Source: Pseudomonas sessilinigenes (GTDB lineage Bacteria > Pseudomonadota > Gammaproteobacteria > Pseudomonadales > Pseudomonadaceae). From it: DNA of 64,000 nucleotides. This document shows, piece by piece, positions 57,422 through 64,000 of the stretch. Both the position numbers and the translations under genes were made by a program. The notes beneath the pieces are model-generated. The model was not told the DNA's origin. It did no database searches and saw only the letters and a list, made by a program, of their open reading frames with translations. Positions within the stretch are counted from its first letter, which is position 1. Every line of letters begins with the position of its first letter. The stretch lies in the NCBI RefSeq assembly GCF_003850565.1, contig NZ_CP027706.1, positions 6,200,001 through 6,264,000 on the forward strand. Direction: 5' to 3'.

Positions 57422-58813
57422 ATGACCTCTGTTTCCAGCCATACCCACGCCCTGTCGATCAACCCCGCCACCGGCGAGCAGATCGGCGCCTACCCTTACC
57501 AGTCCGAATCCGAGCTGGATGCCGCCCTGGAGCGCGCCAGCCGCAGCTTCGCTCAATGGAAGCGCCAGGACATCAGCGAGCGTGCCGGGCGCCTGGTTGC
57601 CCTGGCCCAGGTCCTGCGCGACAACAGCGAGGCCCTGGCCCGCATGATCACCCGGGAAATGGGCAAGCCGGTGCCCCAGGCCCGGGGCGAAATCGAGAAA
57701 TGCGCCCAGTTGTGCCTGTGGTACGCCGAGCACGGCCCGGCCATGCTCGCCCCGGAAGCGACCCTGGTGGAGAACGACAAAGCGCGTATCGAGTACCGGC
57801 CGCTGGGGCCGATCCTGGCAGTGATGCCATGGAACTTCCCGATCTGGCAGGTGCTGCGTGGCGCCGTACCGACGCTGCTGGCGGGCAACACCTACGTGCT
57901 CAAGCACGCGCCAAACGTCATGGGCAGTGCCCACCTGTTGCTGGAGGCCATGCACCAGGCCGGCTTTGCTGAAGGCGTCTTCGAGCTGATCAACGTCACC
58001 CCGGACGGCGTATCCCGGGCCACCGCCGATCGCCGTATCGCCGCCGTGACCCTGACCGGCAGCGTGCGCGCCGGCATCGCCATCGGTGCCCAGGCCGGCG
58101 CCGCGCTGAAGAAATGCGTGTTGGAACTGGGCGGTTCCGACCCCTTGATCGTGCTCGACGACGCCGACCTGGACGAAGCGGTCAAGGCGGCGGTAGTCGG
58201 TCGCTACCAGAACACCGGGCAGGTCTGCGCCGCTGCCAAGCGCCTGATCGTCGAGCAAGGCGTGGTGGAGGAATTCACCCGCCGTTTCGTCGAAGCCACC
58301 CGCGCCCTGGTGATGGGCGACCCATTGGCCAACGACACCTATATCGGCCCCATGGCCCGCTTCGACCTGCGCGATGAATTGCACCAGCAGGTCCAGGCGA
58401 CCCTGGCCGAAGGTGCCACCCTGCTGCTGGGGGGTGACAAGCAAGCGGGCGCCGGCAACTATTACCTGCCCACGGTGCTGGCCGACGTTACCGACCAGAT
58501 GACCTCGTTCAAAGAGGAGCTGTTCGGCCCGGTGGCCTCGATCATCACCGCCCGTGACGCCCGGCACGCCCTGGAACTGGCCAACGACAGCGACTTCGGC
58601 CTGACCGCGAGCCTCTTCACCGCCGACCTGGAACGCGCCCGGCAGATGACCGACGAGTTGGAAACCGGCGGCGTGTTCATCAACGGCTACAGCGCCAGCG
58701 ACCCTCGGGTCACCTTCGGCGGCGTGAAGAAAAGCGGCTTCGGTCGTGAACTCTCGCACTTCGGCGTGCGCGAATTCTGCAACGCCCAGACGGTATGGCT
58801 GGATCGTCGCTGA
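57422..58813 (+). CDS. sad: NAD-dependent succinate-semialdehyde dehydrogenase
   Basis: 463 residues, aldehyde dehydrogenase fold. MPWNFPIWQVLRG gives Asn138, LELGGSDP Glu235 and QNTGQVCAAAKR the nucleophile Cys269. The Sad (YneI) form is shorter than GabD and uses NAD+. Converts succinate semialdehyde from putrescine/GABA breakdown to succinate. Divergent from ptrR; followed by a hairpin at 58837-58860. Confidence 0.88.
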   Translation: MTSVSSHTHALSINPATGEQIGAYPYQSESELDAALERASRSFAQWKRQDISERAGRLVALAQVLRDNSEALARMITREMGKPVPQARGEIEKCAQLCLWYAEHGPAMLAPEATLVENDKARIEYRPLGPILAVMPWNFPIWQVLRGAVPTLLAGNTYVLKHAPNVMGSAHLLLEAMHQAGFAEGVFELINVTPDGVSRATADRRIAAVTLTGSVRAGIAIGAQAGAALKKCVLELGGSDPLIVLDDADLDEAVKAAVVGRYQNTGQVCAAAKRLIVEQGVVEEFTRRFVEATRALVMGDPLANDTYIGPMARFDLRDELHQQVQATLAEGATLLLGGDKQAGAGNYYLPTVLADVTDQMTSFKEELFGPVASIITARDARHALELANDSDFGLTASLFTADLERARQMTDELETGGVFINGYSASDPRVTFGGVKKSGFGRELSHFGVREFCNAQTVWLDRR

Positions 58814-58836
58814 GCGCAGCAATAGGCCAGCGACCG

Positions 58837-58860
58837 GAACGGACCTGCCAAGGTCCGTTC
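58837..58860 (+). terminator. Hairpin behind sad, possible terminator
   Basis: GAACGGACCT (58837-58846) and AGGTCCGTTC (58851-58860) form a perfect 10-bp stem with a GCCA loop, 24 bp after the sad stop codon. It lacks a U-tract, so termination would be weak or rho-assisted. Confidence 0.5.
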
Positions 58861-59024
58861 TGCCCAAGGGCGGCTCGGGCACACCTGGTCGGTATCATCG
58901 GCGGAGTGCAGAAAACGCCTTACAGCCCTTCCAGCACAATCCTGCTGTTTTTCAGAATCTTCCTGAATCCCTCCATCCAGGTGCTTTTTTATCATGCGCT
59001 TTTTCCATCGCCTGGAAGCCTGGT

Positions 59025-59267
59025 ATGCGCACCCCCGTACAGAAGTTCATCGTTCGCCTTCCCCACGAACTGCATACGCAACTCAAGCGCATGGCCAAAC
59101 AGCAGAACCGCAGCATGAATCACGAATTGATCGATCGCCTGGAAAAATCGCTGGTCAACGACGATATCCGCAACATCGATGAACAACTGGTGACCCTGCT
59201 GCTGCACAGGATCGAGTTCCTGGAAAAGCGCCTCGAATCCCTGCAAAAGGACCGGCATGAACCATGA
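59025..59267 (+). CDS. Arc-type ribbon-helix-helix DNA-binding protein
   Basis: 80 residues. The short strand and helices fit Arc/MetJ-type repressors: QKFIVRLPHELHTQLKRMAK (strand and first helix), QQNRSMNHELIDRLEKSL (second helix). The C-terminal half (LVTLLLHRIEFLEKRLESLQ) looks like a coiled-coil. Standalone transcriptional regulator or antitoxin-like; no toxin gene adjoins. GGAAG precedes the ATG. Confidence 0.85.
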   Translation: MRTPVQKFIVRLPHELHTQLKRMAKQQNRSMNHELIDRLEKSLVNDDIRNIDEQLVTLLLHRIEFLEKRLESLQKDRHEP

Positions 59268-59497
59268 CGCCGGGCCGCCCCTGGCCGATGCCTGACGTCA
59301 AACCGGCCTCCTGATGCTCTCCCGCCTTTACCCCGGCGCCGCAGCTTGTATGATGGCGCCTGCCTAAAATCACCTGTCGAGTGCCGCCCTGCGCGGGCCC
59401 GATACCCCGTTGTCGCCCCTGTCTGCACCCCACGCATGCCGGTCCCTGGAACTGCCCTGGTATCGCCACCGGACAGGCGCGTGCCCAAGGAATGTCC

Positions 59498-61681
59498 ATG
59501 ACCCCGATCCGCCCCTTAGCCCTGGCGCCAGAACGCACTGCCGGGCCGACCCTCAATCGCCTGGCCCTGGGCCTGCTGCTGGCTGGCACTGCGGGCGCTG
59601 CCAGCGCCGCTACCGAGTTGCCGACCCAGACCGTGAGCGCCCGCCAGGATTACGGCTACCGCAGCGACAGCGCCTCGGTGGCCAGCTTCGACGAGGCACC
59701 GCTGCTGGATACCCCGGCCTCCATCAGCGTGATCAACGAGGACATGATCAAGGACCAACAAGCCCGCCTGCTCAGTGAAGTCCTGCGCAACGATGCCTCG
59801 GTGGGCCAGAGCTACGCCCCCGTGGGCTACTACGAGAATTTCGAGGTGCGTGGCTTCTCGCTGAATGCCGCCAGCAGCTACAAGATCAATGGCCGGACCA
59901 TCACCGGCGAGCAGAACGTGGCCCTGGAAAACAAGCAGCGGGTCGAGGTGCTCAAGGGCCTGTCCGGCTTGCAGAGCGGGGTCAGCGAGCCCGGCGGGCT
60001 GATCAACTACGTGACCAAGCGGCCCACGGATATTCGCTCGGTCACCGTCTCCACCGATGATCGCGGTAGCGGCTACCTGGCCACCGATGTCGGCGGCTGG
60101 TTTGGCAGCGAGCAGCAGTTCGGCCTGCGGGCCAACCTGGCCCACGAAGACCTGCACTCCTATGTCGAACACGCCAATGGCCAACGGGATTTCGCCTCCC
60201 TGGCTTTCGACTGGAACATCAGCCCCAACGCCCTGCTGCAACTGGACATCGAATACCAGAACAAGGAGCAGCGCTCGGCCCCCGGCTACCAGTTGCTGGG
60301 CGGTACGGCCCTGCCGCACCACGCCTCGCCGAAGAAGCTGCTGGCCCACCAGAGCGGCTCGAAGCCGGTGACCAACGAATCGTTGAACATCAGCGGCAAC
60401 TTCGAGTACCGCTTCAACGATGACTGGAAGGGCAACCTGAGCGCCTCGCGTAGCCGGGTGGTGATCGATGACTACAGCTCGTTTGCGTGGGGTGGCTGCA
60501 CCACCGGCTGCATCAATGACAATGGCAACTACTTCAGCCCTGAGGGCAACTACGACATCTACGATTTCCGCAGCCCCGACGACACCCGACGCAACGACGA
60601 AGTGCAGGCAGTGCTCAGTGGTCGCTTCGATGCAGGAGGACTGGGCCATGAGCTGAGTCTGGGCACCAGTGCGTTCAGGCGGGTAGTGAACAATCGCGAT
60701 CAGGTGATGCACCCCATCGGCGATGGCAATATCGATAGCGAACCGGCTGATTTCTCTCGCTACAACGGCCCGCTCGGTGACTCACATCGACGCCTGGACA
60801 GCCGCCAGTATGGGCTCTTCCTCAGTGATCGCATCAGTTTCAACGAGCAATGGCAAACCGTCCTGGGTGGTAGAGAAGTACGCCTGGATGAAAAAGCCTC
60901 CAACACCCTGAGTGGCACGGATCGCCACACCCAGCGCTATATGTTCCTGCCCCAGGCGGCGCTGATCTACAAGCCGATGGCCAACCTGTCGCTCTACACC
61001 CAGTACGGCAAGGGCCTGTCCCTGGGCGGGCAGGCCCCCTGGTTCATTACCACTAATAAATTCGAAATCCTGGCCCCCACCGTGTCACGGCAGATCGAGA
61101 CCGGGATCAAGTACGACTGGCAGCGCATGAGCTTCACCGCCGCGTTGTTCCAGATGCGCCAGGCCTACCAGTACGCACGCCCGGACGGCAATGGCCAGTT
61201 CACCTACATCCAGCAAGGCCAGCAGAAGAACACCGGCCTGGAGCTCTCGGCCAATGGCTGGGCCACCCAGCGCCTGCAGGTCGCCGCCAGCGTCGCGGCG
61301 ATTCGCGCGCGGGTCGAAGGCACCGGCACCCCGGCCTACGAAGGCCACCAGGCCCTCAACGTGCCACGCCTGCGAGCCAGCCTCCAGGGCGACTACGCCC
61401 TGCCCTGGCTCGACGGCCTGGCCCTGCTGGGCGGAATGCAATACAGCGCCAGCAAGTACGCCGACCGCACGGGCAACGTCAGCGCCGGCAGCTACGCGAT
61501 CTTCAACATCGGCAGCCGCTACAGCACCCGCATCGATGGTTACGACACGGTGTTCCGCCTGACCGTGGACAACCTGTTCGACAAGCGCTACTGGCGTGAC
61601 GTCGGCGAATACCTGGGCGACGACTACCTGTTCCAGGGCGCACCGCTGACCGCCCGCCTGAGCGCCTCGATCAACTTCTGA
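59498..61681 (+). CDS. TonB-dependent siderophore receptor
   Basis: 727 residues. Signal peptide ending near GAASA-ATEL (about residue 38). Plug domain (DTPASISVINEDMIKDQQAR; EVRGFSLNAASSYKINGR; KRVEVLKGLSGL-type segment; SEPGGLINYVTKRPTD) and a 22-stranded barrel ending in LSASINF with C-terminal Phe. Lacks an extra N-terminal signalling domain, so it should not couple to an ECF sigma factor. ATG at 59498 chosen because AAGGA sits seven bases upstream; an ATG two codons earlier is too close to that site. No Fur box was evident to the eye. Confidence 0.9.
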   Translation: MTPIRPLALAPERTAGPTLNRLALGLLLAGTAGAASAATELPTQTVSARQDYGYRSDSASVASFDEAPLLDTPASISVINEDMIKDQQARLLSEVLRNDASVGQSYAPVGYYENFEVRGFSLNAASSYKINGRTITGEQNVALENKQRVEVLKGLSGLQSGVSEPGGLINYVTKRPTDIRSVTVSTDDRGSGYLATDVGGWFGSEQQFGLRANLAHEDLHSYVEHANGQRDFASLAFDWNISPNALLQLDIEYQNKEQRSAPGYQLLGGTALPHHASPKKLLAHQSGSKPVTNESLNISGNFEYRFNDDWKGNLSASRSRVVIDDYSSFAWGGCTTGCINDNGNYFSPEGNYDIYDFRSPDDTRRNDEVQAVLSGRFDAGGLGHELSLGTSAFRRVVNNRDQVMHPIGDGNIDSEPADFSRYNGPLGDSHRRLDSRQYGLFLSDRISFNEQWQTVLGGREVRLDEKASNTLSGTDRHTQRYMFLPQAALIYKPMANLSLYTQYGKGLSLGGQAPWFITTNKFEILAPTVSRQIETGIKYDWQRMSFTAALFQMRQAYQYARPDGNGQFTYIQQGQQKNTGLELSANGWATQRLQVAASVAAIRARVEGTGTPAYEGHQALNVPRLRASLQGDYALPWLDGLALLGGMQYSASKYADRTGNVSAGSYAIFNIGSRYSTRIDGYDTVFRLTVDNLFDKRYWRDVGEYLGDDYLFQGAPLTARLSASINF

Positions 61682-61993
61682 CTCCGCGCCTCGTCCCAAA
61701 GCCTGCGCCAGCGGCCACACAAAACACCTGTAGCCGCTGCCGAGCCCGCGAGACTGCGACCGGGCGCGCAGCGCCCGCAAACCCAGGCGACACGATTTAC
61801 CGGCCCTACGCCTCGTCCCGAGGCGTACGCAGCCTGCGCCAGCGCCTACACGAAGCCTTGGCCGCCATCTGCCCTCGCGATAAGGCCATCTCCAATCTGC
61901 ACGACCGGCACCACATTCATGCAGTTAGGATATGGGCAACTCCCCCCACCCTGGCCCAGCCAGCGGTACGAACAATAAACCGGAGATTGCCCG
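61682..61993. other. Repeat-filled intergenic region
   Basis: 312 bp with no supported gene. Contains AAGCCTGCGCCAGCGGCCAC (about 61699), CTGTAGCCGCTGCCGAG (about 61729), the hairpin CGGGCGC-GCA-GCGCCCG (61761-61777) and CGTACGCAGCCTGCGCCAGC (about 61825), another cluster of the repeat family seen at 28.7 and 30.0 kb. The last 110 bp are the upstream region of the FAD-oxidase gene. Confidence 0.65.
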
Positions 61994-63418
61994 ATGCTGC
62001 CCCCTGCCCCCGATAACACCCCACTCCAGCCCCTGCCCACCGACCTGGTGGATGAACTGACCGCTCTGCTGGGCCAGCGCTTCAGCACCGCCGCCAGTGT
62101 TCGCGAGCATCACGGCCGGGACATCTCCGCCCTCGATCCGCTGCCGCCGCAAGGGGTGGCCTTCGTCCATCACCTCGACGAAATCATCGCTGTGCAGCAG
62201 GCCTGCCATCGCCATCGGGTGCCGATCATTCCCTACGGCAGCGGCAGCTCCCTGGAAGGCTGGTTGCATGCGGTCCACGGTGGGGTGTGCATCGATGTAT
62301 CGGCGATGAACCAGATCCTGGAGATCCGCGTCGACGACATGGACGTCACCGTGCAACCTGGGGTAACCCGCAAGCAGCTCAATGCCGCGCTGCACGGCAC
62401 CGGCCTGTTCTTCCCCATCGACCCCGGCGCCGACGCCTCTCTGGGTGGCATGGCGGCGACCCGGGCCTCGGGCACCAACGCCGTGCGCTACGGCACCATG
62501 CGCGAAAATGTCCTGGCCCTGACCGCGGTGCTGGCCGATGGCCGCGTGCTGCACACCGGCGGCCGGGCGCGCAAATCCTCCTCGGGCTACGACCTTACCC
62601 ATCTGCTGGTGGGCTCCGGCGGCACCCTGGCCACGGTGGCCGAGCTGACGGTGAAGTTGCACCCGATCCCCGAGGCAATTTCTGCTGCGGTGTGCAATTT
62701 CCCCAGCGTCGATCAGGCGGTGCAAACCGTGATCCAGGCCATCCAGCTGGGAGTGCCGATTGCCCGTATCGAACTGATCGACGCCCTCACCGTGCGCGCC
62801 CTGAACGCCTACAGCAAAACCCGGTTGAACGAAGCGCCGTCACTGTTCTTCGAACTGCACGGCTCCGAGTCCTCGGTCAAGGAACAGGTGGAAACCATCC
62901 GCCTGCTGGCCGACGAACACGGCGGCCAGGATTTCGAATGGGCGGTGCACCCGGAAGACCGCAGCCGCCTGTGGCAGGCACGGCACGATGGTTACTTCGC
63001 CGCCGTGGCCCTGCGCCCCGGCTGCCGCGCCCTGACCACCGACGCCGTGGTGCCGATCTCGCGCCTGGCCGAATGCATCGAAGCCACCTCCGCCGACCTG
63101 CAACAACAAGGCCTGCTGGCGCCGATCTTCGGCCATGTGGGCGACGGCAATTTCCATGCGGTGATCCTGGTCGACCCCGACGACCCCGAGGAAGTGCAAC
63201 GCGCCGACGGCGTGGCCCAGCGCCTGGCGGAACGGGCCATCGCCCTGCAGGGTTCCTGCACCGGCGAGCACGGCATCGGCCTGACCAAGCAGGCCTATAT
63301 GAGCCTGGAGCACGGGCAGAACGCGGTGGATGCGATGGCGGCGATCAAGGCCGCCCTCGACCCACGGCAACTGATGAACCCGGGCAAGATCTTCCCCCGC
63401 GGCCCGGCCACCGACTAA
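61994..63418 (+). CDS. FAD-linked (D)-2-hydroxyacid oxidase, D-lactate dehydrogenase-like
   Basis: 474 residues. FAD_binding_4 domain (about 55-190: PIIPYGSGSSLEGWLHAVHG; PIDPGADASLGGMAATRASG) and FAD-oxidase C domain with FGHVGDGNFHAVIL and CTGEHGIGLTK, the covalent-FAD/substrate-loop region shared with GlcD. Probably a cytochrome-linked D-lactate or other 2-hydroxyacid dehydrogenase; substrate not determinable. Followed at 24 bp by a LysR regulator on the same strand. Confidence 0.88.
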   Translation: MLPPAPDNTPLQPLPTDLVDELTALLGQRFSTAASVREHHGRDISALDPLPPQGVAFVHHLDEIIAVQQACHRHRVPIIPYGSGSSLEGWLHAVHGGVCIDVSAMNQILEIRVDDMDVTVQPGVTRKQLNAALHGTGLFFPIDPGADASLGGMAATRASGTNAVRYGTMRENVLALTAVLADGRVLHTGGRARKSSSGYDLTHLLVGSGGTLATVAELTVKLHPIPEAISAAVCNFPSVDQAVQTVIQAIQLGVPIARIELIDALTVRALNAYSKTRLNEAPSLFFELHGSESSVKEQVETIRLLADEHGGQDFEWAVHPEDRSRLWQARHDGYFAAVALRPGCRALTTDAVVPISRLAECIEATSADLQQQGLLAPIFGHVGDGNFHAVILVDPDDPEEVQRADGVAQRLAERAIALQGSCTGEHGIGLTKQAYMSLEHGQNAVDAMAAIKAALDPRQLMNPGKIFPRGPATD

Positions 63419-63442
63419 GGCTGCCCCCGCCAAGGAGCCCCC

Positions 63443-64000
63443 ATGGAAATCCGCCAGCTGAAATACTTCGTCGCCGTGGTCGATGCCGGCAGCCTGTCCC
63501 GCGCAGCCCGGGAGGTACACGTGGCGCAATCGGCCCTGAGCAAGCAGATGTCGGCCCTGGAAGCCGACCTCGGCGCCCAGTTGTTCCATCGCAGCAACAG
63601 CGGTATCCGCGTCAACGATGCCGGCAAACTGTTCTACGAATACGCCCAGGGCCTGCTCAAGCACCTGCAGGACGCCCGCGCCGCACTCAGCAGCGAACCC
63701 GGCGCGTTGACCGGTTCCATCGTCGTCGCCCTGCCCCAGAGCGTGGCCAGCACCGTGGCCCTGCCGCTGATCCAGGCCGTGGCCCGCACCTACCCCAAGG
63801 TCGAGCTGCACCTCAATGAAGAACTCACCGGCAACCTGGTGGACCAGCTGGTGCGGGGCCGGGTCGACATCGCCCTGTTCACGCCCATCGGCCTGCCGCC
63901 ACAAGTCAGCTTCAGCCCGCTGCTGGAAGAAGACTTCTACCTGATCCACCGTGCCGACGACCGTCACGCCCCGCCACCGGGCGAGGTGACCCTGGCCGAA
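63443..64000 (+). CDS. LysR-type regulator, 3' end cut by window edge
   Basis: Starts at ATG 63443 with AAGGAG upstream; 186 residues are visible and the rest lies beyond the window. HTH EIRQLKYFVAVVDAGSLSRA / HVAQSALSKQMSALEADLG resembles the Nac/CynR-like branch. It may regulate the 2-hydroxyacid oxidase that it follows by 24 bp, or genes outside the window. Confidence 0.88.
   Translation, partial: MEIRQLKYFVAVVDAGSLSRAAREVHVAQSALSKQMSALEADLGAQLFHRSNSGIRVNDAGKLFYEYAQGLLKHLQDARAALSSEPGALTGSIVVALPQSVASTVALPLIQAVARTYPKVELHLNEELTGNLVDQLVRGRVDIALFTPIGLPPQVSFSPLLEEDFYLIHRADDRHAPPPGEVTLAE

Overview
The window looks like a chromosomal segment of a fluorescent-group Pseudomonas (P. fluorescens / P. 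protegens / P. chlororaphis type). The evidence is the high G+C, strong G/C third-position bias, OprD porin, Pseudomonas-style glc, sad/ptrR, aotJ/aotO and cobF genes, and several families of short inverted intergenic repeats. It is a metabolic accessory region. No rRNA, tRNA, phage, IS element or CRISPR array was seen. Both ends cut through genes: a DUF4440/SnoaL-like gene on the left and a LysR gene on the right.

About 0.5-15.2 kb is an aromatic amino-acid catabolic island. A LysR regulator precedes a tight, overlapping eight-gene operon whose order (semialdehyde dehydrogenase, hydratase, acylating acetaldehyde dehydrogenase, aldolase, decarboxylase, 2-aminomuconate deaminase, 3-hydroxyanthranilate dioxygenase, ACMS decarboxylase) matches the nba lower pathway known from P. 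fluorescens KU-7. It should convert 3-hydroxyanthranilate to pyruvate and acetyl-CoA. An AAHS-type importer follows. Facing it are kynureninase (kynU), an amino-acid permease and an OprD porin, which suggests the substrates arrive as kynurenines. The genes for tryptophan to 3-hydroxykynurenine (kynA, kynB, kynurenine monooxygenase) are not in the window.

About 15.5-26.0 kb is one gene for a 3509-residue autotransporter adhesin built from about 86-residue beta-strand repeats, with a strong terminator behind it. Then come a nucleoside module (tsx and a purine nucleoside permease-like protein, with a LacI/PurR-type operator upstream), an MDR oxidoreductase, a small XapX protein and an AraC regulator.

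About 31.4-36.7 kb is the glycolate oxidase locus: glcC divergent from glcDEFG, with two perfect TGGT-N3-ACCA operators between them. Next are paired DUF606 exporters with a divergent LysR, an Nramp Mn transporter (mntH), a DCC protein and a membrane protein.

About 41.8-45.5 kb is a distinctly lower-G+C three-gene island: AraC regulator, YddG-like EamA exporter and a cobalamin-binding-type radical SAM enzyme. It looks horizontally acquired and is the best candidate here for an undescribed small biosynthetic or export system.

About 45.5-64 kb is mixed: a periplasmic protein, an esterase, an aotJ/aotO pair behind a tandem ArgR-type site, cobF and a histidine phosphatase, AraC with a BASS-type transporter, a leucine-rich-repeat protein next to a PD-(D/E)XK-like protein, LysE, ptrR/sad, a ribbon-helix-helix protein, a TonB-dependent receptor, and an FAD-linked hydroxyacid oxidase followed by a LysR regulator.
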